A DNA stretch of 64,000 bases. Source: Actinomadura sp. J1-007. GTDB taxonomy: Bacteria; Actinomycetota; Actinomycetes; Streptosporangiales; Streptosporangiaceae. Each line of letters opens with the position of its first letter. The first letter of the stretch is position 1. Under the pieces are notes generated by a model. It saw nothing but the letters and a program-made list of their open reading frames with translations, made no database searches and had not been told where the DNA came from. Location: the NCBI RefSeq assembly GCF_009793335.1, contig NZ_WING01000001.1:6386001-6450000 (forward strand), given 5' to 3'. Below are positions 24,544-33,060 of this stretch, piece after piece. Both the position numbers and the translations under genes were made by a program.

Positions 24544-24616
24544 GTCTCCGTGGCGCAGTGGAAAGCGCACCAGGTTGCGGACCTGGGGGCCGCAGGTTCG
24601 AATCCTGCCGGAGACA
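24544..24616 (+). tRNA. tRNA-Arg (anticodon GCG)
   Basis: A fully canonical 73-base cloverleaf: acceptor GTCTCCG/CGGAGAC, T8, D arm GCGC/GCGC, anticodon stem CCAGG/CCTGG, loop TTGCGGA, T arm GCAGG/CCTGC, discriminator A. The anticodon at 24577-24579 reads GCG, which would decode CGC. Bacteria normally use an inosine-modified ACG tRNA for that codon, so GCG is rare. C35 and A73 agree with arginine identity. Confidence 0.85.
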
Positions 24617-24637
24617 CGGCGGCCGTGACGGCCCGCG

Positions 24638-25108
24638 TCAGAGGCGGCGGCGGTGCAGGGCGAGCATCTCCGCCTCCAGCGACGGCTCCGGCCCCTCCAC
24701 GGTCACGCCGGGCGCGACGTCCTGCACGGGAATGGGGCGGACGGGCGACTCGGGCAGGCCGATCTCCGCCGAGAACTCCGCGAGCCGCGCGGCCGACACC
24801 GCGTACACCACGCGCCCGACCCCGGCCCAGCCGTGCGCCGCGCTGCACATCGGGCAGTGCTCGCCGGACGTGTAGACGGTCGCCCCGGCCCGGTCGCCGG
24901 GGCTCAGGTTGAGCGCGGCCCACTGGGCGAGCGCCAGCTCGGGGTGCGCCGTGGGGTCGCCCGTCGAGGTGATCCGGTTGTGGTCCTCGGCGAGGACCGC
25001 CCCGTCCGCGCCCACCAGCACCGACCCGAACGGCTCCTCGCCCGCCTCCAGCGCCGCCTCGGCCAGCTCGACGCAGCGGCGCAGATGGCGAAGATCGTTG
25101 TCGTCCAT
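24638..25108 (-). CDS. Nucleoside/nucleobase deaminase, CDA superfamily
   Basis: 156 residues of the cytidine-deaminase-like fold. The zinc and proton-shuttle motif reads HPE (in TAHPELALAQWAALN) instead of the common HAE, and the second motif is HCPMC in SGEHCPMCSAAHGWAG. This fits guanine deaminase or related nucleobase deaminases better than the tRNA-specific TadA, which has HAE and a distinct C-terminal helix. It converts an amino-bearing base to the keto form in the cytosol. It is convergent with the tRNA-Arg gene and has its own promoter region. The adjacent nucleotidyltransferase gene ends 22 bases upstream, so they may share a transcript. Confidence 0.82.
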   Translation of the reverse strand: MDDNDLRHLRRCVELAEAALEAGEEPFGSVLVGADGAVLAEDHNRITSTGDPTAHPELALAQWAALNLSPGDRAGATVYTSGEHCPMCSAAHGWAGVGRVVYAVSAARLAEFSAEIGLPESPVRPIPVQDVAPGVTVEGPEPSLEAEMLALHRRRL

Positions 25109-25130
25109 GCCGCGATGCTAGCCGCCGGGC

Positions 25131-25664
25131 TCAGCCGGGCGGCGGCACCGGCACGTGCGCGGCGGAGAAGCGGCGGGCCAGCTCCGCGCCGTACGGCTCG
25201 AAGGTGAACACCGCGTCGACGTGCGGCACCCGGACCCCGAGCACCGAGCGCAGCGCCAGCCCGGCGCGGAACGCCGCCACGTCCGCGCGCCACGCCCCGT
25301 CCGCCCCGCCTCCGTCCGCCGCGCCGTCCGCGGCGCCTGCGGCCTCCGCGCCGTCCGGGAGGCGGTCGGCCTCCGCGTCGTCCGCCACCGGCACGATCGC
25401 GATGTGCGGCTGCGGATGGGCCTCGCGCAGCCGGGCGACGCGCAGGGCGAGCGGCGCGGCCTCTCCGGCGGACGCGGTGACCGTCACGGTGACGCGGGCG
25501 CACGCCGCGGCGGCGGTGTCGATCAGGAGGTGGTGCCCGGCGCGCGGCGGGTGGAACGCGCCGATGACCAGGCCGTGCTCGTAGCGCGGCCCCCGCCTCG
25601 CGGGGGCGGCGGCGGAGCGGAGCGCGGGCTCGGGGGCGGGGCCCGGCACGGGGGGCGGCGTCAT
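25131..25664 (-). CDS. NadR-like nucleotidyltransferase-fold protein
   Basis: About 177 residues. The sequence YEHGLVIGAFHPPRAGHHLL carries the class I nucleotidyltransferase HxGH-type signature (here HPPRAGH), as at the N terminus of NadR-type NMN adenylyltransferases. The C-terminal half contains AVFTFEPYGAELARRF, also typical of this group, but the ISTSS-type motif is not evident. A Gly/Ala/Asp-rich insert of about 25 residues sits in the middle. NAD-related chemistry is plausible but not proven. The start at 25664 is preferred because GGAG lies seven bases upstream; the long upstream extension is Arg-rich and unlikely. Confidence 0.65.
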   Translation of the reverse strand: MTPPPVPGPAPEPALRSAAAPARRGPRYEHGLVIGAFHPPRAGHHLLIDTAAAACARVTVTVTASAGEAAPLALRVARLREAHPQPHIAIVPVADDAEADRLPDGAEAAGAADGAADGGGADGAWRADVAAFRAGLALRSVLGVRVPHVDAVFTFEPYGAELARRFSAAHVPVPPPG

Positions 25665-25747
25665 GGCGGCTCCAGAGATCATCCGACGTCGGGCCGACGG
25701 TAACCGCGCGCGGGCCCGGCCGCCATTCCGGGCCCGCGCGGACGCCG

Positions 25748-27076
25748 TCAGGCGACGATCAGCATCGGGTTCGCGAGCAGCTCGGCCAGCCGGGCGAGGA
25801 ACCGCGCGCCCGTCGCGCCGTCGCACGCCCGGTGGTCCACCGACAGCGTCACCGACAGCCGCTTGCCCGGCACGACCTGCCCGTCCTTGACGACCGGCTC
25901 GTCCCGTACGGCCCCGACCGCGAGGATGGCCGCCTCCGGCGGGTTGATCACCGCGGAGAACGAGTCGACCCCGTACATCCCGAGGTTGCTGACGCTGAAC
26001 GTCCCGCCGCTCATCTCCCCGACGCCGAGCCTGCCCTCGCGCGCCTTGGCGGCCAGCTCACGGGTCTCCGCGCCGATCCGCGACACGCTCTTGCGGTCGG
26101 CGTCGTGGATCACCGGGACGAGCAGGCCGTCGTCCACCGCGACCGCCACGCCGACGTTGACCCGCTTGTGCCAGAGCAGGCTGTCCTCGGTGAACGACAC
26201 GTTCACCTCGGGGTGCTCGCGCAGCGCGGTCGCGCACGCCTTGACGATCAGGTCGTTCACGCTGACCTTGGCGGGGGCGAGCGCCTCGTTCACCGTGGCC
26301 CGGAACGCGAGCAGCGGCTCGGCGTCCACGTCGCGGGTCAGGTAGAAGTGCGGCGCGTTCCGCTTGCTCTCGGTCAGGCGGCGCGCGGCCACCTTGCGGA
26401 ACCGGTTCAGCGGGACGGCCTCCACGTCCGGGTCGTCCGCCTGCGCGGCGGCCTTCGCGGGCGCGGCGGGCGCCGCCGCGGCCGGTGCGGCGGCCGGGGC
26501 CGGGGCGGCTGCGGCCGGTGCGGACGCCGGTGCCGGGGCCGCGCCGTTCCGGATCGCGTCCTCGATGTCGGCGCGGACGATCCGCCCGCCCGGGCCCGAG
26601 CCCGTCAGCGTCGCCAGGTCGATGCCGTGGTCGCGGGCGAGCCGCCGCGCCAGCGGGGACGACGGCGGCCGCGTACGCGGCGTGCTCGGCGACGACGCGG
26701 GAGCCGCTGCCGGAGCGGCCGGGGCGGGAGCCGGTGCCGGGGCCTCGGCGGCGACCGGCTCCGGCTTCGGCTCCGGCGCGGGCGTGGACGGCGCGGGCTC
26801 CGGCTCGGCCGCCGCCTCTTCCGCGCCCGACGCGGCGCCGCCCGCCGGGACGACCACGGCGATGGGCGCGCCGATCGCCGCGGACTGTCCCTCCTCGACG
26901 AGGATCTTTTCGAGGACGCCCGCCTCGTACGCCTCGTACTCCATGACGGCCTTGTCGGTCTCGATGTCGACGATGACGTCGCCGACCTCGACCGCGTCCC
27001 CCGGCTTCTTCTGCCAGGAGCTGATGACGCCCTCCTCCATGGTGTCGGAGAGCCGGGGCATGAGGATCTCGGTCAT
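25748..27076 (-). CDS. Dihydrolipoamide acyltransferase (E2) of a 2-oxo-acid dehydrogenase complex
   Basis: 442 residues. It has one lipoyl domain (lysine in ETDKAVMEYEA near residue 43), a Pro/Ala/Glu hinge, a peripheral-subunit-binding domain (SPLARRLARDHGIDLATLTG), a second Pro/Ala linker, and the catalytic acyltransferase domain, whose active-site motif reads DHRACDGATGA near the C terminus. It passes acyl groups from E1 to CoA. Its ATG overlaps the E1beta stop by ATGA. Domain order and sequence fit a pyruvate or branched-chain complex; the E1 subunits point to pyruvate. No E3 (lipoamide dehydrogenase) gene is present here, so E3 must be shared from elsewhere. Confidence 0.92.
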   Translation of the reverse strand: MTEILMPRLSDTMEEGVISSWQKKPGDAVEVGDVIVDIETDKAVMEYEAYEAGVLEKILVEEGQSAAIGAPIAVVVPAGGAASGAEEAAAEPEPAPSTPAPEPKPEPVAAEAPAPAPAPAAPAAAPASSPSTPRTRPPSSPLARRLARDHGIDLATLTGSGPGGRIVRADIEDAIRNGAAPAPASAPAAAAPAPAAAPAAAAPAAPAKAAAQADDPDVEAVPLNRFRKVAARRLTESKRNAPHFYLTRDVDAEPLLAFRATVNEALAPAKVSVNDLIVKACATALREHPEVNVSFTEDSLLWHKRVNVGVAVAVDDGLLVPVIHDADRKSVSRIGAETRELAAKAREGRLGVGEMSGGTFSVSNLGMYGVDSFSAVINPPEAAILAVGAVRDEPVVKDGQVVPGKRLSVTLSVDHRACDGATGARFLARLAELLANPMLIVA

Positions 27077-28101
27077 GAGGAGGTCTCCAGGGTGCGGCGG
27101 CCGCGCGCGCGGAGCGTTTCGCGGGCGGCGGTGAGCAGCGACTCCGCGGACGGCAGCGCGGCGGTCTCCAGCGGCTTGGCGTACGGGAGCGGCACCTCGG
27201 CCATCGCGACCCGGCGGACGGGCGCGTCGAGCCAGTCGAACGCGCCCTCCTGGATGGTCGCGGCGATCTCGGCGCCGATGCCGTACGTCAGCCAGTCGTC
27301 CTCGGCCACCACGGCGCAGCCGGTCTTGCGGACCGACTCGACCACGGTGGCGCGGTCCAGCGGCCGCAGGCTCCGCAGGTCGACGACCTCGGCGGAGACC
27401 CCCTCGGCGGCGAGGGTCTCGGCGACCTCGGCGGCGACCCGCGCCATCCGCGAGTAGCCGATGATCGTGATGTCGGTCCCGGGACGGGTCACGGCGGCCC
27501 GCCCGATCTCGGCGGGCTCGATGTCGGCGACCTCCGCCGGGAGCTCGCCCTTGGTGTTGTAGAGGGCGAGGTTCTCCAGGAACAGCACGGGGTCGTCGTC
27601 GCGGATCGCGGCCTTCAGCATCGCGGACGCCTCGGCGGGCGTGCTCGGCGCGACGACCTTCAGGCCGGGGATGAACGAGTAGAACAGCTCGACGTTCTGC
27701 GAGTGCGTCGCGCCGAGCTGCTGCCCGCCGCCGCCCGGCGTGCGGATCACCATCGGGACGCTGGACTGGCCGCCGAACATCCCGTAGATCTTCGCGGCGT
27801 GGTTGACGATCTGGTCCAGCGCCAGCAGCGAGAAGTTGATCGTCATGATCTCCACGACCGGGCGCAGCCCGAGCATGGCGGCGCCGATCGCGGCGCCGAC
27901 GAAGCCCTCCTCGGCGATCGGGGTGTCGCGGACCCGTTTCGGCCCGAACTCCTTCAGCAGCCCCTCGGTGATCTTGTAGGAGCCCTCGAAGAGTCCGATC
28001 TCCTCGCCCATGAGGAAGACGTTCTCGTCGCGCAGCATCTCGGCGCGCAGCGTGTCGCGCAGGGCGTGGCGGTAGGTACTGGTCAGGGTGGCGGGTGCCA
28101 T
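27073..28101 (-). CDS. 2-oxo-acid dehydrogenase E1 component, beta subunit
   Basis: 342 residues of the transketolase-like beta subunit: DENVFLMGEEIGLFEGSYK at the start, DTPIAEEGFVGAAIGAAMLG in the pyrimidine-binding region, and GGGGQQLGATHSQN before the active-site His. VVDLRSLRPLDRATVVESVR begins the C-terminal domain. With E1alpha it forms the ThDP-dependent decarboxylase of the complex. The sequence is closest in character to pyruvate dehydrogenase beta subunits; acetoin dehydrogenase is a less likely alternative. The operon reads E1alpha, E1beta, E2 with gaps of 14 and -4 bases, and no break is seen in this gene. Confidence 0.92.
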   Translation of the reverse strand: MAPATLTSTYRHALRDTLRAEMLRDENVFLMGEEIGLFEGSYKITEGLLKEFGPKRVRDTPIAEEGFVGAAIGAAMLGLRPVVEIMTINFSLLALDQIVNHAAKIYGMFGGQSSVPMVIRTPGGGGQQLGATHSQNVELFYSFIPGLKVVAPSTPAEASAMLKAAIRDDDPVLFLENLALYNTKGELPAEVADIEPAEIGRAAVTRPGTDITIIGYSRMARVAAEVAETLAAEGVSAEVVDLRSLRPLDRATVVESVRKTGCAVVAEDDWLTYGIGAEIAATIQEGAFDWLDAPVRRVAMAEVPLPYAKPLETAALPSAESLLTAARETLRARGRRTLETSS

Positions 28102-28115
28102 CGCGGCGCTCTCCT

Positions 28116-29281
28116 TCAGTCCCGGGACGCCGGCTCGGCGAAGACGGGCTCGGCCGGCAGCCGGCGCAGCTCGCCCGGGACCGGGGTGGCATAGGTGTAG
28201 TCGAACAGGGTGGAGACGTCGGGCGACGGGCTGTCGTCGGCGAACGCGGCGGCGGCGTCGATCTCGGCGGTGACCTCGGCGTCCAGCGCGTCGCGCGCGT
28301 CGTGGCTGAGGATCCCGCCCTCCTCCAGCTCCAGCGCGAACCGGGCGAGGGGGTCGGCGGCCTTCAGGGCCTCCTTCTCCTCCTTGGAGCGGTACCGTGC
28401 CGGGTCGACGACCGAGTGGCCCTTCAGCCGGGGGCTCATGGTCTCCAGCAGGTACGGGCGGCTCTCGGCGCGCGCCTTCTCCACGGCGGCGCGGGCGGCG
28501 TCGCGGACGGCGAGCACGTCGCTGCCGTCCACCCGCAGGCTCTCCATCCGGTACGAGGCGCCGCGCCGGTACAGCTCGGGCTCGGCCGCGGAGTGCTCGA
28601 CCGTCGTGCCCATGCCCAGCCCGTTGTTGATCACCACGAAGACGACCGGCAGGTCCCACAGGCCCGCGATGTTGAGCGACTCGTGGAACGCGCCGATGGC
28701 GGTCGTCCCGTCGCCCATGTGGCACATCACGACCTCGTCGCCGCCCTTGTAGGAGACGGCGAGCGCGGCGCCGGTGGCGAGGGGGACCTGGCCGCCGACG
28801 ATGCCGTACCCGCCGAGCAGCCGGGCCTCGGCGTCGAACAGGTGCATGGACCCGCCCCACCCCTTGGAGACCCCGGTGGAGCGGCCGTACAGCTCGGCCA
28901 TGACCCGGCCGGGCTCGATGCCCTTCGCGAGCGCGTACCCGTGCTCGCGGTAGTTCGTGAACAGGTAGTCGGTGGGGCGCAGCGCGGCCATCAGCCCGAC
29001 GACGGTGGCCTCCTCGCCCAGGTTGAGGTGGCAGTAGCCGCCGATCTTCGCCTCGGTGTAGGCGCGCGCGGCGCGCTCCTCGAAGCGGCGGATCTGGAGC
29101 ATCTGCCGGTAGTACGCGACGAGGGTCCCGGCGTCGGCCTCGGGGCCTTGCCGCCCTTGGCGGCGGTCTTCGCCGCGGTCCGGGCGCCGGTCTTCTCGTT
29201 CGCCGCCGAGTCGTCCCGGTCCCTGGCCGCGCCGCGGGGGCGGCGCGTGCGGATCGGTGCGGCCTTGGTGGTCTCAGCCAT
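28116..29281 (-). CDS. 2-oxo-acid dehydrogenase E1 component, alpha subunit (frameshifted near N terminus)
   Basis: The intact part (from 29102) reads MLQIRRFEERAARAYTEAK, then GGYCHLNLGEEATVVGLMAA, and the ThDP motif GDGTTAIGAFHESLNIA through VINNGLGMGT, as in pyruvate dehydrogenase E1alpha. But its expected start is in another frame: ATG at 29281 (GGAAGG upstream) opens a Lys/Ala/Arg-rich leader that runs out of frame at about 29142-29145, a run of four G on the plus strand. Adding one base there joins the leader to GTLVAYYRQ and the catalytic part. So it is either a one-base sequencing deletion or a real frameshift. The divergent GntR gene and its palindromes lie upstream. Confidence 0.85.
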
Positions 29282-29339
29282 CGGCGACCTTCCTCTGTCC
29301 GGGGAGAACGCCGTAGGATCGCCACGACGCTCACCGATC

Positions 29340-29362
29340 ATCATTGATCAATGATCGATCAT
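29340..29362. promoter_or_regulatory. Overlapping palindromes between the E1/E2 operon and GntR
   Basis: A perfect 16-bp palindrome (ATCATTGATCAATGAT, 29340-29355) overlaps a perfect 12-bp palindrome (ATGATCGATCAT, 29351-29362) in the divergent promoter region. This is the kind of site bound by FCD-type GntR regulators, and the GntR gene is adjacent. Confidence 0.75.
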
Positions 29363-29403
29363 ATGCCAGCCGTCAAGAGGCGCTTACCGGGGTTGCGTCT
29401 ACC

Positions 29404-30045
29404 ATGTGCTCCGTGAACGCGCCGCCCACCGCCCAGCTCCTCCGCACCGGACTCGCCGACCAGATCCGCGAGTTCATCGTCGAGGGCATCAGCGCGGGCC
29501 GCTGGGAGCCGGGCGAGCGCATCGTGGAGCGGCGCATCGCGACCGAGCTGGGCGTCAGCCAGGGGCCCGTCCGCGAGGCGCTGCGCCAGCTCGAAGCGCA
29601 GCGGCTGATCGAGACGCTGCCCAACCGGGGCGCGCGGGTGCGGGCCTTCACCGAGCAGGACCTCGGGGAGATCTTCCCGGTCCGGGCGGGCCTGGAGCGC
29701 ACGGCCGCCGAGCTGGCCCTGCCCCGCCTGGCCGGGCGCATGGGCGCCCTGGAGGAGCACAACCGCCTGCTGGCGGAGGCCGCGGCGGGCGACGACCTGG
29801 TCGCCCAGATGCGCCTCAGCATCGCGTTCCACCGGGAGATCGTCGAGACCGCGGGCAACCGGCTGCTGATGGCGGTGTGGGAGGGCCTCGGGATCGAGCT
29901 GTGGACGACGCTGTCCCTCAGGCTCCACCACACCGAGATCTACTCCAAGTCGGCCGAGCACGCCGCCCTGATCGAGGCGTTCCGCCGCCAGGACCCGGAC
30001 GCCCCGAAGATGCTCCACGACCACGTCATGAACTACGCCCCCTGA
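29404..30045 (+). CDS. GntR-family (FCD) regulator, probable repressor of the E1/E2 operon
   Basis: 213 residues. The N-terminal winged helix includes GRWEPGERIVERRIATELGV and SQGPVREALRQLEAQRLIET, followed by an FCD ligand domain with the metal-binding histidine pattern (FHREIVETAGN and HAALIEAFRRQDP then HDHVM). The FCD domain is slightly short. It is divergent from the dehydrogenase operon with overlapping palindromes between them, so repression relieved by a carboxylic-acid ligand is a reasonable guess. ATG at 29404 is used; a GTG three codons later is also possible. Confidence 0.85.
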   Translation: MCSVNAPPTAQLLRTGLADQIREFIVEGISAGRWEPGERIVERRIATELGVSQGPVREALRQLEAQRLIETLPNRGARVRAFTEQDLGEIFPVRAGLERTAAELALPRLAGRMGALEEHNRLLAEAAAGDDLVAQMRLSIAFHREIVETAGNRLLMAVWEGLGIELWTTLSLRLHHTEIYSKSAEHAALIEAFRRQDPDAPKMLHDHVMNYAP

Positions 30046-30078
30046 CCCGCCCGGAACCGCCCGTGCCCCGGGAGGGCG

Positions 30079-30780
30079 CTACTCCGCGTCCCGGTACGCC
30101 CGGGTGAGCTGGGCCTCGGCGTCGTCGAGGTAGGAGCGCAGCTCCCGCTCGGCGGCCTCGGTCTCGCCCGCCCGCAGCAGGTCGGCCATGCGGCGGTTGC
30201 GGGCCAGGTACGGCTCGTGGAACTCGCGCGGCGAGCCCATCTCGTGGAAGACCAGGCGCAGCTCGGCGAGGATGTGCCGGGTCATCTCGTCGATCCGCGG
30301 GCTCCCGCACAGCGCCGACAGCGCCTGGTGGAACCGGATGTCGGCGGTGCCCACGTCCGGCCAGCTCTCCCGTTCGGCCGCGCGCTCGCCGTCGGCGACG
30401 GCGGCCTCGACGCGCGCGAGGGCCTCGGGGGTCGCCTCGCGGGCGCCGCGCACGCCCTCGCACTCCAGGATGCGCCGCACGCGGTAGAGGTCGGCGAGGT
30501 CGTCGCCGGTCAGGCGGCGCACGAACACGCCCCGGTTAAACTCGTGTACGAGGAGTCGCTCCTGCACCAGCAGGCGGAACGCCTCCCGCATGGTGTTGCG
30601 CGAGACCTTGATCGCGCGGCACAGGTCCTCTTCGGGGAGCCGGTCGCCGGGGCAGAGCCGGCCGGTGGTGATCTCGTCGCGCAGCAGGTCGGCGACGCGC
30701 GCGGCGGTGCTGGACCGATCCAGTTCGTGCCGGGCCGCCGCGATCCCGTCGAGCCACCGTTGCTGCGCCGGCACCGTCAT
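30079..30780 (-). CDS. GntR-family (FCD) regulator, probable repressor of the 5-oxoprolinase operon
   Basis: 233 residues. Winged helix: LCPGDRLPEEDLCRAIKVSR then NTMREAFRLLVQERLLVHEF; FCD domain: RFHQALSALCGSPRIDE and RRMADLLRAGETEAAERELR with the expected His/Asp ligands. It starts at the ATG at 30780 with GGGAGG upstream; an earlier in-frame ATG adds an Arg/Gly-rich tail. It is divergent from the pxp operon, and a perfect 21-bp palindrome sits between them. Bacillus subtilis uses an IclR-type regulator (KipR) for the equivalent operon, so a GntR here would be a replacement. Confidence 0.85.
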   Translation of the reverse strand: MTVPAQQRWLDGIAAARHELDRSSTAARVADLLRDEITTGRLCPGDRLPEEDLCRAIKVSRNTMREAFRLLVQERLLVHEFNRGVFVRRLTGDDLADLYRVRRILECEGVRGAREATPEALARVEAAVADGERAAERESWPDVGTADIRFHQALSALCGSPRIDEMTRHILAELRLVFHEMGSPREFHEPYLARNRRMADLLRAGETEAAERELRSYLDDAEAQLTRAYRDAE

Positions 30781-30909
30781 CAGCCCGCCTCCCCCCAGGG
30801 GCGCGGGACGCCGTGGGGACGTCGCCGTCACGCGGCGGTCGCGCGCCCGGAACATGTGCGAGGCCAAGCGTAGTCCGCCGGAACGGAAGATTCATCAAAA
30901 CGGGGATTG

Positions 30910-30930
30910 AAGGATTGTTGAACAATCCTT
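30910..30930. promoter_or_regulatory. Perfect operator palindrome of the pxp operon
   Basis: Arms AAGGATTGTT (30910-30919) and AACAATCCTT (30921-30930) match perfectly around a single G. It ends 36 bases before the start of the transporter gene and lies in an AT-richer patch. It is the obvious site for the divergent GntR regulator. Confidence 0.85.
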
Positions 30931-30966
30931 ACCCTACTGGAAAGCCGACTCCCCGAAGGGGCAGCC

Positions 30967-32196
30967 ATGACCGACCAGACGACGCTGGACAAGCCTCCGC
31001 CGCCGCCCGCCGCATCGCGGCGCGGAGCGCTGCTGGGCGCCATGTTCCTGATGGCCACCAGCGCCATCGGGCCCGGGTTCATCACCCAGACGACCGTGTT
31101 CACCGCCAAGCTCGGCGCGGCGTTCGCGTTCGCCATCCTGGTCTCGGTGCTGATCGACATCGCGATCCAGCTCAACGTGTGGCGCGTGGTCGGCGTCTCG
31201 GGCCGGCGCGCGCAGGACCTCGGCAACCGGGTGGTGCCCGGCGGCGGCTACGCCCTGGCCGCGCTCGACGTCTTCGGCGGCCTGGTGTTCAACATCGGCA
31301 ACGTCGCGGGCTGCGCCCTCGGGCTGAACGCGCTGTTCGGCCTGGAGGTCAAGGTCGGCGGGGCCGTGTCCGCGCTGGTCGCCATCGCGATCTTCCTGGT
31401 CCGGCGGGCGGGCGCGGCGATGGACCGGATCGTGGTCGTGCTCGGCGTCCTGATGATCGCCATGACGCTGTACGTCACGGTGGTCTCGCACCCGCCGTTC
31501 GGGGACGCGCTGCGGGAGACCGTCGCGCCGGGCACCGTGGACTTCCTGGTGATCACCACGCTGGTCGGCGGCACCGTCGGCGGCTACATCACCTACGCGG
31601 GCGCGCACCGCATGGTCGACTCGGGGCTGACCGGGCCCGAGAACATCGCCGGGATCACCCGCAGCTCCATCACCGGGATCATCGTCACCGCCGTGATGCG
31701 GGCGCTGCTGTTCCTCGCCGTCCTCGGCGTGGTCGCCGGGGGCGCGAAGCTCGCCGCGGGCAACCCGGCCGCGTCGGCGTTCGAGCACGCCGCCGGGGAG
31801 GGCGGGCTCCGGCTGTTCGGCCTGATCATGTGGTCGGCCGCGATCACCTCGGTGATCGGCGCGTCCTACACCTCGGTGTCGTTCCTGATCGACTTCTCGT
31901 CCTGGATCGCCCGGTACCGCAACCAGGTCGTGGTCGCGTTCATCCTCGTCTCGACGGTGATCTACCTGTCCATCGGGACGACCCCGGCGAAGCTGCTCGT
32001 CCTCGCCGGGGCCCTGAACGGGCTGATCCTGCCGTTCGGCCTCGCCGTCCTGCTGTGGGTGGCGGCGCGCCGCCGCGACCTGCTGCACGGCTACCGCTAC
32101 CCCGCCTGGCTGCTCGCCCTCGGCGTCGGGGCGTGGCTGCTCTCGCTCTACCTCGGCTGGAACGCCCTCAGCGACCTGCCCGACCTCTGGAAGTGA
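30967..32196 (+). CDS. YcsG-like NRAMP-superfamily transporter of the 5-oxoproline operon
   Basis: 409 residues with about 11 membrane helices. The overall pattern is NRAMP-like, but the helix-1 metal-site motif DPGN is replaced by GPGF in SAIGPGFITQTTVF, and the helix-6 Met-Pro-His motif is absent. So it should not be a divalent-metal importer. The Bacillus subtilis pxp operon encodes a similar protein (YcsG) together with YcsF, KipI, KipA and YcsI, exactly the set found here. Uptake of 5-oxoproline or a related acid is an inference from context. A perfect operator lies upstream and pxpA follows 35 bases downstream. Confidence 0.85.
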   Translation: MTDQTTLDKPPPPPAASRRGALLGAMFLMATSAIGPGFITQTTVFTAKLGAAFAFAILVSVLIDIAIQLNVWRVVGVSGRRAQDLGNRVVPGGGYALAALDVFGGLVFNIGNVAGCALGLNALFGLEVKVGGAVSALVAIAIFLVRRAGAAMDRIVVVLGVLMIAMTLYVTVVSHPPFGDALRETVAPGTVDFLVITTLVGGTVGGYITYAGAHRMVDSGLTGPENIAGITRSSITGIIVTAVMRALLFLAVLGVVAGGAKLAAGNPAASAFEHAAGEGGLRLFGLIMWSAAITSVIGASYTSVSFLIDFSSWIARYRNQVVVAFILVSTVIYLSIGTTPAKLLVLAGALNGLILPFGLAVLLWVAARRRDLLHGYRYPAWLLALGVGAWLLSLYLGWNALSDLPDLWK

Positions 32197-32231
32197 CCCG
32201 GGGGAAGACCCTGACCCAAGGAGGCAACGCC

Positions 32232-33047
32232 ATGCGCATCGACCTGAACTCCGACCTCGGCGAGGGCTTCGGCCGCTGGGAGCTCGGCGACGACGAGGCC
32301 CTGCTCGACGTGGTGACCAGCGCGAACGTCGCGTGCGGGTTCCACGCGGGCGACCCCGGCGTGATGCGGCGCACGTGCGAGGCCGCCGCCGCGCGGGGCG
32401 TGTCGGTCGGCGCGCACACCGGCTACCGCGACCTGGCGGGGTTCGGGCGCCGGTTCGTGGACGTCCCGCCGGGCGAGCTGACCGACGACGTGCTCTACCA
32501 GCTCGGCGCGCTCCGGCAGTTCGCCGAGACGGCGGGGACGCGGGTCGGCTACATCAAGCCGCACGGCGCGCTTTACAACGCGATCGTCCACCACGAGGAC
32601 CAGGCGCGGGCCGTCGTCCGCGCGGTGCTGGACTTCGACCCGGAGCTGCCCGTCCTCGGCCTGCCGGGCTCGGCGTGGTTGCGCCTCGCGGACGAGGCCG
32701 GGCTCCCGGTGGTGCACGAGGTGTTCGCCGACCGCGCCTACACGCCGGAGGGGACGCTCGTGTCGCGGCGTTCGCCCGGCGCGGTCCTGCACGACCCCGC
32801 CGAGGTCGCCGAACGGTGCGTGCGGATGGCGGCCGAGGGGGAGATCGTCGCGCTGGACGGCACGGTCGTGCCCGTCCGCGCCGAGTCGATCTGCGTGCAC
32901 GGCGACAGCCCCGGCGCGGTCCGGATGGCGGTCGCCGTGCGGGCCGCGCTCGACGAGGCGGGCGTCACCGTGGCGCCCTTCGCCGAACCGGGCGGCGCCG
33001 CCCCCGGGAACGGCGCGTCCGGCGCGTCCGGTCCGGTCGCGGGCTGA
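32232..33047 (+). CDS. pxpA: 5-oxoprolinase subunit A
   Basis: 271 residues of the LamB/YcsF family. The start MRIDLNSDLGEGFGRWELGD and the motifs NVACGFHAGDP, GAHTGYRDLAGFGRR and YIKPHGALYN are those of PxpA. It forms the ATP-dependent 5-oxoprolinase with PxpB and PxpC, opening 5-oxoproline (a damage product of glutamine/glutamate) to glutamate in the cytosol. AAGGAGG lies seven bases before the ATG. The last ~20 residues are a Gly/Ala/Ser-rich tail not needed for the family fold. Confidence 0.95.
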   Translation: MRIDLNSDLGEGFGRWELGDDEALLDVVTSANVACGFHAGDPGVMRRTCEAAAARGVSVGAHTGYRDLAGFGRRFVDVPPGELTDDVLYQLGALRQFAETAGTRVGYIKPHGALYNAIVHHEDQARAVVRAVLDFDPELPVLGLPGSAWLRLADEAGLPVVHEVFADRAYTPEGTLVSRRSPGAVLHDPAEVAERCVRMAAEGEIVALDGTVVPVRAESICVHGDSPGAVRMAVAVRAALDEAGVTVAPFAEPGGAAPGNGASGASGPVAG

Positions 33048-33060
33048 GCGGGGGAGCGGG

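Noticed and set aside
24338..24616. tRNA cluster as a phage or island attachment site
   Set aside because: No integrase gene, no repeated 3' tRNA fragment and no foreign-looking block is found next to it in this window.
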